A DNA stretch of 64,000 nt from Zychaea mexicana (taxonomy: Eukaryota; Mucoromycota; Mucoromycetes; Mucorales; Lichtheimiaceae). The stretch is taken from positions 62,001-126,000 of the forward strand of contig NW_026516673.1 of assembly GCF_025766255.1 (NCBI RefSeq). The letters are read 5' to 3'. Below are positions 24,607 through 35,068 of this stretch, one piece after another (position 1 is the first letter of the stretch; every line of letters starts with the position of its first letter). Below the pieces are notes generated by a model, which was not told where the DNA came from, ran no database searches, and saw only the letters and a list, made by a program, of their open reading frames with translations. The position numbers and the translations under genes were made by a program.

Positions 24607-24713
24607 TTTTTTTTTTTTTTTAGGCGCGCAACAAATTATTGCGTCGGTTTTTATTTCAAGTCACGTGCATATTAAATATGAGAGGTGAGGAGAAGAAGCT
24701 AAGGAGCGTTTGA

Positions 24714-27700
24714 CTAGTTGGCGATAGAAGGAAGATTTTCTTGAGTGCGGGTTAACAAAAGGGAATGGATTTGCGTTATAATGTTATCGGGAACGAAGGG
24801 AGAGTTGTTTAAAACAAAGCGCCAGTGGGCGTTCCAAAGACATTCTAATATACAGCTGATAATTATATCTGAAGGGAGACGGGGAGCATTTTGGGGAAAA
24901 TACAGGTGAAAGATGGCATTGTGTACAGCAGATTCTGTAACAGATTGTAATAGTAGGTCGGGCCATACGGAGCACCAGATCGACCATTTGCGAGGGCATT
25001 GGTACAGGAAATGAGACAAATCATCTTCATCTTGGTTACAAATTGGGCATACAGCGGATGTGAATTCGGAGGGCATAATTGAATGTAGAGTTTTACGGCA
25101 TGAAATCTTATTGTGAAGCGCTCGGTACCAAACATTTCTTGCCGTTGGCGATATCTTCAATCGCCAGAAGGTATCCCATTGGCTAGGTGTTAAGATCGTG
25201 TTTTCCCGGGCTTCGACGTGTATAGACTTGTCGATGATTGCTTGTCTGAGTTCTTTTGCTGTGATCGTGGTCAATTGTTTATCTTGGACCTTGCACCATG
25301 CTCCCAGATCGACCGCCTTATGTTCACGGATAGCGGGATCAATAGAGTTGTGAAGAAGATGCCTCGGGATCAAAGTCTGAAACACCGCTGGATGGAATCC
25401 CAACTCACCCAAGTCCAAGAAGCGAACCAGTAGACCCAAAAGGCGCGGGTAAATCAAGAATTCCGTGGCGAGCCGTCTCCGTAAACAGCCCTTCGCTAAA
25501 TCAAAGATGAACAAATCATCCATTAGGAGCCTGTGTTTGGCTATGCGTCGTAAGCATACGTCTAAGGTTTTGGTGAGCGGGCGCTGTGTCGGCGTCATGG
25601 CATCTAGGACGTGCAGTTGTAGAACTGTAGCGGTCGGTATGAGTTGGGATTGATAGTCAACCGTAAAATTGTCTAAGGCCTTGCATAGCTGATTTGAGAA
25701 GCTGACGGGTTTACTCATTGAAGCGGTCCGAAGTCGGGGAAATAGGAGACACATATGTGGGTCCTGGTTTGGAGTCCATGTTGCCTGAGTATTAATTATC
25801 CACGAATGTATGAACGATCGCTGCTTGGTGTCATTACTAAACATAGGTTGGATCCATCTGAGCTGGAGTGCTGATTGTTGTGCTTCCGGGACTAATATTG
25901 CAAGGCCCCCTTGTTTGCGAGGTGGTGCCAGTCGGTGAAATGCAATCTTGGGAAACATCTTTTTAGTCAAGAAGTCATGGCAAATGCTGCGAACTTTCTT
26001 CTGGAACGCTTGAGGGACCGCGCAAACTCGTAAGACGTGCCAAAGTGATGATAAAATCAGCACATTCAGAATTGTCGCTCGACCGCGAATCGAGAGTGAC
26101 CGATGCGCATGGATGTTGCAGGCTGATTTGATCTTGCCTAGAAGTTTGTCCAGGAAGCCATCCCGTTGCTGCGGCGATTGATACAAAGGATATCCGAGAT
26201 ATACCAAGGCTTGATGGGCTCGTCGATCGAACCATGATCTAATGCCCATTCCCTCCAAACACGAGCGCAAAGTGGATGACGACTTGCCAGATAGCGATAT
26301 GGCGTGCGTTTTGTCCATATTGACCTTGGCGTTTGATGCTCTGGAGTAGGTGTCTAAGTGGTGGCGGACTTGTTGCAAATCTGATTCATTATGAATGAAA
26401 ACAAAGCAGTCATCGGCGTAGGCTAGAACCTTTAGTTTAGTTGGAGACGGTGTGACTGGGGTAAGAGCTTTACTTGCTGCCATCGATATATCATATCCGT
26501 GTAATTGTTCATCGTTGAGGATGCGGACCAAGAAAGGCTCTAAGGCCAGATTGAACAAAATAGGCGAGAGAGGGTCTCCTTGTCGAACGCCACGTTGTTG
26601 TTTAAATGCTGGAGACAAGGACCCGTTAATGTTGATTCGTAGATTGCTGCCGAAGAAAAGAGTCTTGATAGAAGAGATGATCTTTGCTGGGAATCCCCAT
26701 TTGCTAAGACAACATTCGAGATATTCTGGATGAACGCGGTCGTACGCTTTTTCCATATCCAAAGATAAACCGACGTCATCGGCATTTACGCTGGCGGCAT
26801 GGTCCATAGCAAGTCGTACAGCAAGCCCATTGTCTGCGATGTAGCGTCCGTGCACGAAACCCGTCTGATACTTGTTAATTAATGCATTACTAACACGGAC
26901 TATTCGTGAGTTCATGATACGGGTAAATATTTTAGAGTCCGTGTTGATCAATGCAATTGGACGCCAGTTTCGTAGTTGGGAGAGCTCCCCGTTCTTCGGA
27001 ATGAGACAAATACATGTGTCTGACCATGATGCTGGAAATAGTGCCTGATGTAAAGCTGAATTGTAAATATCAACAGCCATTCTGCCATATAACGGGTGTT
27101 TGAAAATGGTAGACAACATGTTATAGGGCAGGCCGTCTAGTCCCGGACTGCTTCCTTTCGGTGCACGTTTGGTTGCGTCAAGTAACTCGTCGAGAGTCAT
27201 GTCTTCTGTTAAGATGTCGCAAGAGTCTTGTGAGAGCACGCATGATGGCGGTAAATGGTCCAACAGGTCTGATATTGCTGCTGCATCAGTCGGTTCCGGT
27301 GAGTATAATTGTGAATAAAATGAACAGACTGCTTGATGCATATGATCAATCGAAGAGTCTACGATGCCTGTTACTGGATGTTCTAGCTGGAGGATGTTCC
27401 TTTGTGCCATTCGTTGTTGTGCTGTGCGTTTTAGATAGCCGGCCGATATTTCGCTACGCTCTCTCCAGCGGACATTAGCTTTGATAGCTAAAATTCTAGC
27501 GTGATCTTCTTGAATCTTGTTGAGCTCGGCGGTAATATCAACAAGGCGCTGAGGTCGACTTCCTGTTGTCTTGAAATGGCGCATCATCTTATTACGTTGA
27601 CGAAGTAGGTGTTTTTCGCGATGGTCTTTTTTCTTGGCTAGATAACGTCCATATTGACGGCATTCCTCTTTCGCAATCTTTTTGACTTCATCCCAGGCCT

Positions 27701-28556
27701 CTTGTGGCGAGGCTATGTTGGCAATTCTTATATGTGCCGATGAGAGTGCTGAATTCAGTTTTTCTTTAAACTGTACCGAGTTGACAATAAGTGGGTTGGC
27801 TCTCCATATGTCTTGGCCCTGCCGGATATTACTGGCCCGCATGCTGGTCACTATCAATGCATGGTCCGTCCAGTTGCTATTCACATGGCGGACATCGGGT
27901 GCCGAACACAGCAGGGAGAGTGATGATGACGCAAATATATAATCAATTGACGATGTGCCTCGTCCGTTGTAGAATGTCGTCGTGAGGTTATTGGATCCGT
28001 CCGACGGCAGCATCAGGTTGACAAAGTTTTCATTCAAGTGTGCGCACCACTCTTTTGGTGCTGCTTTCATGAATGATGAGTCGCGCTGCGCATATGAATA
28101 GTTGAAATCTCCAAGGATAAACAACCTATCACCATGCGGAATCATATTTTGCTGTTGCAGGATTGGAAGGAGTTCGAGACTATAAAAGTCTTTCCGATCC
28201 CTGTAGGCGGCAGGCGCGTAAAAATTGATAATGTTGAACGGTGGAAATTCATTATTGATGTGTGTAACCGTCACCAACAATATCCGGCCGCTTTGCGACG
28301 CAAAGACATGTTGGATGTTGACAAGGGGAGAAAAGTTGATAATGGCACAGTGTTTACTCCATGAACTGTCGCGAGCACAGAACCGTTGTTGTAAAGTTTT
28401 GTTGTGTTCATCGTTATGAGTGCCCGTATCTTGAAGTGCCAGCAGGTGCAGGGCTTGGCGGCGTAGATGACGGATGAAGTGTTTTGTTTTGTTGGGGTTG
28501 TGTGGGTCATGTTTGACAAGATGTCGAACGTTTAACGAACCAATAGTGAGTGTCAT
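24714..28556 (-). CDS. Retrotransposon ORF2: AP-like endonuclease and reverse transcriptase
   Basis: One uninterrupted frame of 1280 codons. The N-terminal endonuclease/exonuclease/phosphatase domain (about 1-230) shows SLNVRHL, LALQDTG, INFYAPA, LFILGDFNYS, SIDYIFAS and the terminal TDHALIV. The usual catalytic Glu of the LQE motif is Asp here. The reverse transcriptase (about 470-760) shows LIPKNGELSQLRNWRPIAL, LSLDMEKAYDRVHP, RGVRQGDPLSPILFN and the catalytic YADD at about 709-712. A C-terminal zf-RVT finger is near 1165-1195 (CPICNQDEDDLSHFLYQC). It nicks target DNA and reverse-transcribes element RNA in situ. There is no RNase H domain. It starts 112 bp after ORF1. Confidence 0.95.
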   Translation of the reverse strand: MTLTIGSLNVRHLVKHDPHNPNKTKHFIRHLRRQALHLLALQDTGTHNDEHNKTLQQRFCARDSSWSKHCAIINFSPLVNIQHVFASQSGRILLVTVTHINNEFPPFNIINFYAPAAYRDRKDFYSLELLPILQQQNMIPHGDRLFILGDFNYSYAQRDSSFMKAAPKEWCAHLNENFVNLMLPSDGSNNLTTTFYNGRGTSSIDYIFASSSLSLLCSAPDVRHVNSNWTDHALIVTSMRASNIRQGQDIWRANPLIVNSVQFKEKLNSALSSAHIRIANIASPQEAWDEVKKIAKEECRQYGRYLAKKKDHREKHLLRQRNKMMRHFKTTGSRPQRLVDITAELNKIQEDHARILAIKANVRWRERSEISAGYLKRTAQQRMAQRNILQLEHPVTGIVDSSIDHMHQAVCSFYSQLYSPEPTDAAAISDLLDHLPPSCVLSQDSCDILTEDMTLDELLDATKRAPKGSSPGLDGLPYNMLSTIFKHPLYGRMAVDIYNSALHQALFPASWSDTCICLIPKNGELSQLRNWRPIALINTDSKIFTRIMNSRIVRVSNALINKYQTGFVHGRYIADNGLAVRLAMDHAASVNADDVGLSLDMEKAYDRVHPEYLECCLSKWGFPAKIISSIKTLFFGSNLRININGSLSPAFKQQRGVRQGDPLSPILFNLALEPFLVRILNDEQLHGYDISMAASKALTPVTPSPTKLKVLAYADDCFVFIHNESDLQQVRHHLDTYSRASNAKVNMDKTHAISLSGKSSSTLRSCLEGMGIRSWFDRRAHQALVYLGYPLYQSPQQRDGFLDKLLGKIKSACNIHAHRSLSIRGRATILNVLILSSLWHVLRVCAVPQAFQKKVRSICHDFLTKKMFPKIAFHRLAPPRKQGGLAILVPEAQQSALQLRWIQPMFSNDTKQRSFIHSWIINTQATWTPNQDPHMCLLFPRLRTASMSKPVSFSNQLCKALDNFTVDYQSQLIPTATVLQLHVLDAMTPTQRPLTKTLDVCLRRIAKHRLLMDDLFIFDLAKGCLRRRLATEFLIYPRLLGLLVRFLDLGELGFHPAVFQTLIPRHLLHNSIDPAIREHKAVDLGAWCKVQDKQLTTITAKELRQAIIDKSIHVEARENTILTPSQWDTFWRLKISPTARNVWYRALHNKISCRKTLHSIMPSEFTSAVCPICNQDEDDLSHFLYQCPRKWSIWCSVWPDLLLQSVTESAVHNAIFHLYFPQNAPRLPSDIIISCILECLWNAHWRFVLNNSPFVPDNIITQIHSLLLTRTQENLPSIAN

Positions 28557-28668
28557 TTTTTTGTTTTTGTTTTTTTTTTTTTTGGTTTGTTTTTGTGTTT
28601 TCTCTGTTTCTGAACTTCTTTGCTTTCCTTTTTTTTTTTTTTTTTAAAAATAAAAGGGAGGGGTTGAT
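28557..28668 (-). other. ORF1-ORF2 spacer of the retrotransposon
   Basis: 112 bp containing two A-rich tracts in the element sense (T runs at about 28568-28582 and 28629-28645 on the plus strand). ORF2 must be reached by reinitiation, an internal entry or a separate RNA. Nothing else is seen. Confidence 0.6.
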
Positions 28669-30327
28669 CTAATCAGAGGCCATAGTCTCCGCGGACGAGT
28701 GACCGGTGATCAAGTCGTTGGCGTGCTGTGGACCGCTGTCGGGGGACGTTGACTCAGTGGCGTCGAATTTGTTGTCGTCGCTTGAGTCTTCACTTTGCTG
28801 CTGCTGGGGATTGTGCTTCGAGGCCGAGGCACCCGATGGTGTGCTGATAGGCGGCGTGTTCCGGTGCTCTTCAAGTGTGAAGGCGGAATCCGAATCTCCT
28901 GCTGCCGACGGAAGCGGTTGGGTAGCATCCTGGGTCAATGCATCCACTTCGTCCGAGCAGAGTATCATGTCTTCTGTTTCATCCTTATCAGTTTCATCGG
29001 AGGATGATTGAGATGATGATTCATCGTCTGTTGGGGGTGTGAATTCTTCGTCTGAGGTATCCGTGTTGTCGCTGAGCGGTTCTTCGGTGACCATGGGTAC
29101 ATGTTTAGGCTGGGAACTTCGACGTTTTGAGTTCCCTTTGGGTTGTTGCTTTGGTGTGGCCTCGTTGACCTTCGAGTGTAGCTGAGCCTGGTTTTCACGC
29201 TCTTGTTCACAATTCGGGTTTGGAATGGTAATCGTCGTTTTGTCCAAAGCTGACTTCGAGTGAACATTATGAGAGCGATGATCAGATTGTGTATCACTTA
29301 AATGTTGAGCTGGTGGATGCGATTGTTGGGTTTTGGTCTTCTTTGGACCTTTGCTGGTTGTCGTCGACTTTATTGGCGATGCTGAACCAGTCGTCGTCTT
29401 TGGTTGTTTGCGCGGGAGTGCGTTGTGGGGATGATCGCATTCTCTCGCATAGTGACCGATCATTCCACAGTTGAAGCATTCTGGTTGAACGCGGCTTGGA
29501 CATTGTTTCAGAGTGTGGTCTTGGGAGTGACAGTATCGGCAGTAATCACCCATGGATTGCCAAGTAGCGTAAAAAGACCGTTCTCGGCCTTGCACGAGAC
29601 CGAATTCGACCTTGTGGGTGAGGGGCTTGTACGACTCTGGGGTGGTGTTCTTAGATTTCATGAGCACTGCGTATCCTTTACCCTGGAACCAACCACCCTC
29701 TACAGAGCGGTATAATCCAAGTTGCAACACGTGTCCGAATTGGGTAAGTGTTTGTCGCAACAAGACCTCCAGCTCATACATTTTGACGCCTGTAGGCAGT
29801 TTTTCGAGTTGTACTTTGGTGAGATCGTGTTCCGGAGGGAGCGATCTTACAGCCGGGAAGTGAACATCACCGACGGTAACGCCCTTTTCCAGTGCCAGGT
29901 TGCAGATGTCTTCGTCTGCAAAAGTCATCTCATACAGGACTTGTTTCTTTTCGCGATGGTGGATGAGACCTATGGCCTCATCCCAGTTTTCAAACGTTTC
30001 TCGAGCTGCTCGGAAAAACGCGTCCTCTTTGACTGAGCGTGTCGACATATCAAAGAAAACACTGTATTCTTCCGTTCCTCGACGAAGTAAATGGGATGCG
30101 ATTGGTTGACCGTCGGCTGCCATGCTGCCAAGTGTCATTTTTACATCTTCAGGGACGTATTCGTTAAGCTGGGTTATCAGACGACCTCGACTGATTTCCG
30201 GACGTTTTTGGGTAACTGCTTGAGCATACGTTCGTTTTGGATGTGTTGGTGGATTTTCCTTGGGTTGGTTGGAGTCACCATCAGGAGTGACCCCAGGCAC
30301 TTTTTGAAGGGAATCGGGAAGAGCCAT
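28669..30327 (-). CDS. Retrotransposon ORF1: nucleic-acid-binding gag-like protein
   Basis: An open frame of about 552 codons if started at the ATG 30327..30325 (MALPDSLQ), the first element base. An in-frame ATG two codons further out lies in the target-site duplication and so belongs to flanking DNA. Two zinc knuckles, CRYCHSQDHTLKQC and CFNCGMIGHYAREC (both C-X2-C-X4-H-X4-C), lie at about 265-300. The C-terminal half is Ser/Asp/Glu/Thr-rich and probably disordered. By family knowledge, this protein coats element RNA and helps target-primed reverse transcription. Confidence 0.93.
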   Translation of the reverse strand: MALPDSLQKVPGVTPDGDSNQPKENPPTHPKRTYAQAVTQKRPEISRGRLITQLNEYVPEDVKMTLGSMAADGQPIASHLLRRGTEEYSVFFDMSTRSVKEDAFFRAARETFENWDEAIGLIHHREKKQVLYEMTFADEDICNLALEKGVTVGDVHFPAVRSLPPEHDLTKVQLEKLPTGVKMYELEVLLRQTLTQFGHVLQLGLYRSVEGGWFQGKGYAVLMKSKNTTPESYKPLTHKVEFGLVQGRERSFYATWQSMGDYCRYCHSQDHTLKQCPSRVQPECFNCGMIGHYARECDHPHNALPRKQPKTTTGSASPIKSTTTSKGPKKTKTQQSHPPAQHLSDTQSDHRSHNVHSKSALDKTTITIPNPNCEQERENQAQLHSKVNEATPKQQPKGNSKRRSSQPKHVPMVTEEPLSDNTDTSDEEFTPPTDDESSSQSSSDETDKDETEDMILCSDEVDALTQDATQPLPSAAGDSDSAFTLEEHRNTPPISTPSGASASKHNPQQQQSEDSSDDNKFDATESTSPDSGPQHANDLITGHSSAETMASD

Positions 30328-30340
30328 GAACATGCAACAG
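30328..30340. repeat. Target-site duplication, right copy (13 bp)
   Basis: GAACATGCAACAG, identical to 24594-24606, adjoining the 5' end of the retrotransposon. Confidence 0.9.
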
Positions 30341-30605
30341 TCGCGAAAGGTGTTTCATGTCAGATTTCCCGTGTAACCATGGAGATGGACTGACATCAAC
30401 ACACGCACACACTCTCCTTTAAGCCCTTTTGATACCGTAAGTGATGATAGGTGTCCATTATCAGCTACTAGCTAAGCAGTACGTGTTAATCCATATACGA
30501 ATCTGTCAATGATGCCACTTACTTTGTTCTTTAATATACACGGCCCACGAGAATAGGGCGTATCACTCCTTCTTTTAAGTGCGCTTTTTATTATAAATGC
30601 AACAA

Positions 30606-33372
30606 TCATCTACATCCATCGTTATCAGCAGTGGCAGTGAACGCTTCAAATTCCTTTGGAGTTTGCACCCATTGCGAGAAACATTGATCCAGCAAACACG
30701 TTTTGGCTGCTTGATAGTCGACTGCACGCTGCTTCCATGCATTGTATGTCGTTGTTTCATCTAGTTCCTCTTTATCGGCATCCGTGCTAAGTCTATTACC
30801 AGCCCGCACCCCACTGACATGAGTGAATAAGCGTGAATCAAGAGTATGTAGCATCTAGCAGAGTAGCGCACCTTGGTCTTAGTGTGTCCTTGCATTCCAG
30901 AAACTTTTGAAACAAAACCAATTTGCAGATAGACGATCTATATGTATTTATGGAGTATCGTTGTTTAGAGACTGATCATTGGGGCGGCGTGTTTCTCTTT
31001 GTCGCTCGCAAGCGATAGATCAAGCCGAATCTGGTGTTACCTGGTTTTTGCAGTGGTAGGTTTCCCTTTCGGTGCGCCTTGTTTCCTGCCATACACAAGG
31101 ACCTCTGACTTGGAAAATCCGGCTATCCACAAGATGGCTACACGATAACAACATTTGCAAGCTTAATGGGGGAGCCATGGATCGGGATTGTGGCGTGGAA
31201 GCAAGTAATCATAACGAAGAGTGTATGGGGAGTCAAAGAAGGTCATGTTGTTATTTGGGGGGGTGGGAGGAAGGCAGGCTGAAACAACAACAACAACAAC
31301 AACAAAAGTTTACCTGTCCCAGTAGGTATGACTGTCGCATTTTTCGATTCCACCACGGGTTTGGAAAACTCAAATGGCTCGGATGTGTGAACGATTTTAG
31401 GGCGATGAAGACCGTACGGAGCAGGCAGTGTGGCTGTTTTTTCTGGAAAAGGAGACGAGACGAATAAGACCAACGGTTAATAATAAACTTCTTTGTTGCT
31501 AATATAAAATACGCTATTATTATCCCTTTAAACAAGAAACACACACACAGAAAGACACATATAGCGCCATTTCTATCCCTTGCTCCATGTAACAATTACC
31601 TATTTCTTCTAGTCTTCCGTACAATGCACGTTCTAACGAAACTTGGTCAAACAGATCGCCAATCACCACGGATTCGAGGTAGACCGGCTTTTCGAGGATT
31701 TGAGATAAGATAGCAGATTGTATACCGAGGACATTCCATCGAGCCAACTTGTCACTGTTTTCGTCGTTTTACAATGCATTGATCATTTATCAGATATCCT
31801 TTCTTTCATTTTGCTGCTGCTTTGTTGTTGTTGTTGTTGTTGTTGTTGTTGCTGTTGTTGGTTTCCTCTCTCTCTCTCTCTGTCTTTTACCTGCATGACA
31901 TGCATAATGTTGGTTCAGAATCTAAACGTCCTATATACAAAAATAAGGGGGTGTGGCAAGCAATGAGACAGATTGATCAGTAGCCGTGAATGCTCTTTTA
32001 CGTACAATCATCTAATCTGTCCATAGAGCGAGTAGCAGCTATCGTATGGAGACAAGTAAAAGGGGAAAGGAGGTTTGATAAAAGGAGCTCGGAGGAAAAA
32101 GGCACGATCCAATGTATATAGTCAGCCCATACCTGGTTTTGTCCGCAAGATACCCAGGTCATCAAACCCGTAACGACCCCTTTGAAATGCTTCTTCTTCT
32201 TCTTCTTCTTCTTCTTCTGCTTGTTGTTCCCGTGGCCACTGATTGGTTTTCCGCTTTTTGTTTGCATAAATGTTGTTCGTCAGAGCTGGTATATCAAATG
32301 CACCTTTCCGTTTAGTGCCAGCTTGGAATGCCGCCAAAGACTCTGCTGTTTGAGATTCAGCAATGCCTGTCATGGACGCATCGCCACCTATTATTATTAT
32401 CAATACATCAAGTAATAGATGTTTCCATCGAGTTGCACACCCCCCCCCCCCACCCAAAAATGACCGAGTCCAAAGCAAGAGTATCAACATGAGTTACATG
32501 TGTGTACGATATCAAGATGATGGAAATCTAGAAAGAACAAGGGAGGGAAAGCGACTTACATGGGGACTGGCTAATATACATATGGAAACTGTAACCTGAC
32601 TTTAAGATGACACGCCCAGCATCCGTCACACAAAACGGCCCTTCCTCTTGCTGTTCCTGGCTGGTTCTTCCGACACGGATGATCTGGTCCAGCACGTATC
32701 TAAAATGCGCTGGTTGCTCAGTGTGCAGCAGCATATGCGTATCGTGTATTCTCGTGTGTCGCGTGTGTACACATCGTTTAGAACACGACCAACCTCCCAA
32801 GCGTAACAAAAACAACAACAACAAAACGGGAGTCGTATCTGATATTAACCTTTGAAACCCTCTCTTTGCAATCACCTCGGCGTGGCTGTCATGGACCATT
32901 TGACCTTGTTTACAAAGCTTGCTGTATGGCAAACACTTTAAGCCCGTCCTGTTGTCGTGTGTGTGTGTGTTTTTTTTGTTTTCGGTGGGGTTAGAGATAT
33001 CACACATCCACATGAGTTTCATCTTTCTGCTTGCTTGCTTGCTTATCTTACATACCCCAAAGAAACCACCTGGATCGAATACTCCTCTGCGGATCCTAAG
33101 AGCCATCAAATGTGTTATTAGGCCTTCTTTGTTGGGGTGTGGGGGAGAAAGCGAAGAGGGGTGTTCATGTACGTGTGCCACTGTGGGGTTTTGTTACAAA
33201 AAAGAAATTAACACTTGCTGGCATAAACTTCAAGTATACACGCTAACACGGTCCATTCTGCCTTTTCATTCTCATGGCGCGTTGGTTTCCCCGATTTTGG
33301 CAATCTCTTGAAACACTCTATGCTCTTTCTGGCCAATTGATCGCTGAATTGTGGAATCTCCTCCCAGATCAT
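30606..33372 (-). CDS. TAD1: tRNA-specific adenosine deaminase 1 (Tad1/ADAT1), eleven exons
   Basis: Minus-strand exons 33219..33372, 33056..33095, 32850..32948, 32560..32699, 32133..32387, 32006..32038, 31891..31921, 31600..31754, 31314..31442, 31041..31137 and 30606..30813 join in frame to 446 residues. The enzyme deaminates A37 to inosine in tRNA-Ala. Signature: WTVLACILEVYA, VVSLGTGLKCLPYS, then HDSHAEV with the zinc His at 87 and catalytic Glu at 89, ISQSPCGDAS (Cys145) and MSCSDKLARWNVLG (Cys250), the expected zinc ligands. Later AILWIAGFSKSEVLVYGRKQ is also family-typical. Exon 1 to exon 2 uses a GC-AG intron (33096..33218, donor A|GCAAGT); no GT donor gives the conserved protein. Exon 5 encodes a Glu run from a GAA repeat. 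An in-frame TGA upstream of 33372 fixes the start. The last acceptor (30814) is the least certain. Confidence 0.9.
31822..31861. repeat. (TTG)n microsatellite within TAD1 intron 7
   Basis: TTG triplets inside the 136-nt intron 31755..31890, next to a (CT)n tract at 31867-31881. The repeat does not enter coding sequence. Confidence 0.85.
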
Positions 33373-33722
33373 TATGTAATGTCAAACTTTGCGCTTTGTT
33401 GAGGGAGAGAAAGACCAATTTTTGTTTTGGGGGGGGGGCGGGAGCACTAAGAGAGGCGGGGAGGGGAACTGAATTAAATGCGTTGAATGAGCAGCAGCAG
33501 CAGCAGCACCAAAAGGAAGGGTGGGGGGGGCTGCTGTTAAGATGATGATGAAGGAGCGAGAACTCCGCGTAATGTGCAGCATGATTGTTGTCTGCACAAG
33601 AAGAGAAATATAAAACTAAAAAGAAAAAAAAGAGCCGGTAGATTATCCATCCTTGTCCTTTCTTTCTTTCTACCCTCCCCTTTTCCGTTCCTTTCTTATT
33701 CCACACCTCTTGTAAAACCTCA
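33373..33722. promoter_or_regulatory. Shared divergent promoter of TAD1 (-) and cyclin (+)
   Basis: Only 350 bp separate the two start codons. It contains a G8 run (33429-33437), a GCA repeat (33492-33506) and A-rich stretches. Two divergent genes with no other spacer implies a bidirectional promoter; specific sites cannot be named. Confidence 0.55.
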
Positions 33723-34928
33723 ATGGCCATGGCAGCAACAAGTGTAATTGCCAACAGCAGCAAAACAAGAAGCAGTGACGCCAGCACCGCCCTACGTGCT
33801 TCTTGCAACCCAACAACCCACCTTACGGATCTAGTGGCAACAGTTGTGCCCTCACTGTGGAACCGCAATCGTCAGAACGAAAGCCACATTGTGTTCATGC
33901 GATTCGTCAACCAAGTGCTCAAGGTCATGGAGGCCTCCACCAACTGTGTCTTGATTGCACTCTTGTATATATACCGACTGTACGTTCTGTACCCAGACAT
34001 GGTCACACAGGCTGGATTTGAGGTACGCACGTTTACAACGGCATTAATGTTGGCAAACAAGTATCTTGAAGACTACACTTACAAGTCCAAGGTAATAATA
34101 AAGTCTCTGGTGTTGGTTGCTTTGGTCTGGTTTTTTGTTGTCTTGTTGGCGAATGAATCATTTCTACCAATTAAGAAATCGATCGATCAACGATGTCGTT
34201 GCATACTTAATAACGCCTAGTAGTAATAGTATTAGTGGTTACTAAAACAATTTTCTTTTTCTCTCAAGTCATGGGCAGATGTGACCGGTATCAACTTGAA
34301 CGAATTGAATCTCATGGAAGGCGAGTTCATGAGCGCCATTCATTACCGCCTACATGTGACAAAGGAGCAACTCTCCGTATGGGTCAATTATTGCCAATCC
34401 CAAATCCACACCTGCTACTATTGCCACAATACCAACGCCAGCAGCGACCTTCTTCCCCTGCGTGCCAACATCACCACCTCCTTCATGCGAAACAAGCAAC
34501 CTGTAATGGTCGCTCCCACCAATAACAACAACAACAACAAAGGCCGACCCTTCATTGATGAACTACCCGAAGAACGACGACGGAAATCCTTCGATTATCA
34601 ACACTACCATCAAGCAAGTCAACCGCAACTAATGGTGTCCTCATCACTACTACCGTACAGTAGCACCGCAACACCAACAAACAATGCGATTGCCACGACA
34701 ACCAAAAAGCGAAAGCGCGACGAACCGCCGCTACCAGTATTAACCCCGTTAAAGCGACGCAATTACAACGGCACTCACACTACTGCACGACACAGTAACC
34801 ACCATCCACCTACTAGTACTACAGCACGATATGTACATCTAACATCGGCTGGCAGTATTCCTGAGCCGTATCATCATCAACAGAAGCAACAACAACAACA
34901 TCGATTCGCCATACCTATATACCCATAA
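33723..34928 (+). CDS. PHO80-like cyclin (Pho85-type CDK partner), two exons
   Basis: Exons 33723..34091 and 34269..34928 join (phase 0, 177-nt GT-AG intron) to 342 residues. The cyclin region spans about residues 45-160: FMRFVNQVLKVMEASTNCVL, LLYIYRL, then RTFTTALMLANKYLEDYTYK, SWADVTGINLNELNLMEGEF and LHVTKEQLSVWV. This is the arrangement of the Pho80/Pcl cyclin family, which activates a Pho85-type kinase in phosphate, glycogen or cell-cycle control. The C-terminal 180 residues are low-complexity (Asn, His, Gln) with a basic patch KKRKRDEPP resembling a nuclear import signal. Which Pcl subgroup is unclear. Confidence 0.88.
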
Positions 34929-35032
34929 ATAACAATAATTCCTTAACTTTTTTATACATCGTATATAAAACTGGGCAGGTTTCCCAGTGGTTTATACTGT
35001 TTTTTATCAATGTTTCGCTCTTTTTTACCTAT

Positions 35033-35068
<36 letters not shown>

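Larger units (their letters stand above)
24607..30327 (-). mobile_element. Apparently complete non-LTR (LINE) retrotransposon, 5.7 kb
   Basis: The element lies on the minus strand with ORF1 (gag-like, CCHC knuckles), ORF2 (endonuclease plus reverse transcriptase) and a 3' poly(A) of 16 (T run at 24607-24622), bounded by a perfect 13-bp target-site duplication. Both ORFs are uninterrupted, so the copy is young. The 5' boundary set by the duplication is 30327, exactly the first base of an ATG of ORF1, leaving no 5' UTR. Architecture (AP-type endonuclease, RT, C-terminal zf-RVT, no RNase H) fits L1/Tx1-like elements; clade assignment needs a tree. Confidence 0.93.

Noticed and set aside
32122..33181. 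Long minus-strand frames taken as single exons across TAD1
   Set aside because: They read through introns; only the spliced segments show conserved deaminase sequence.
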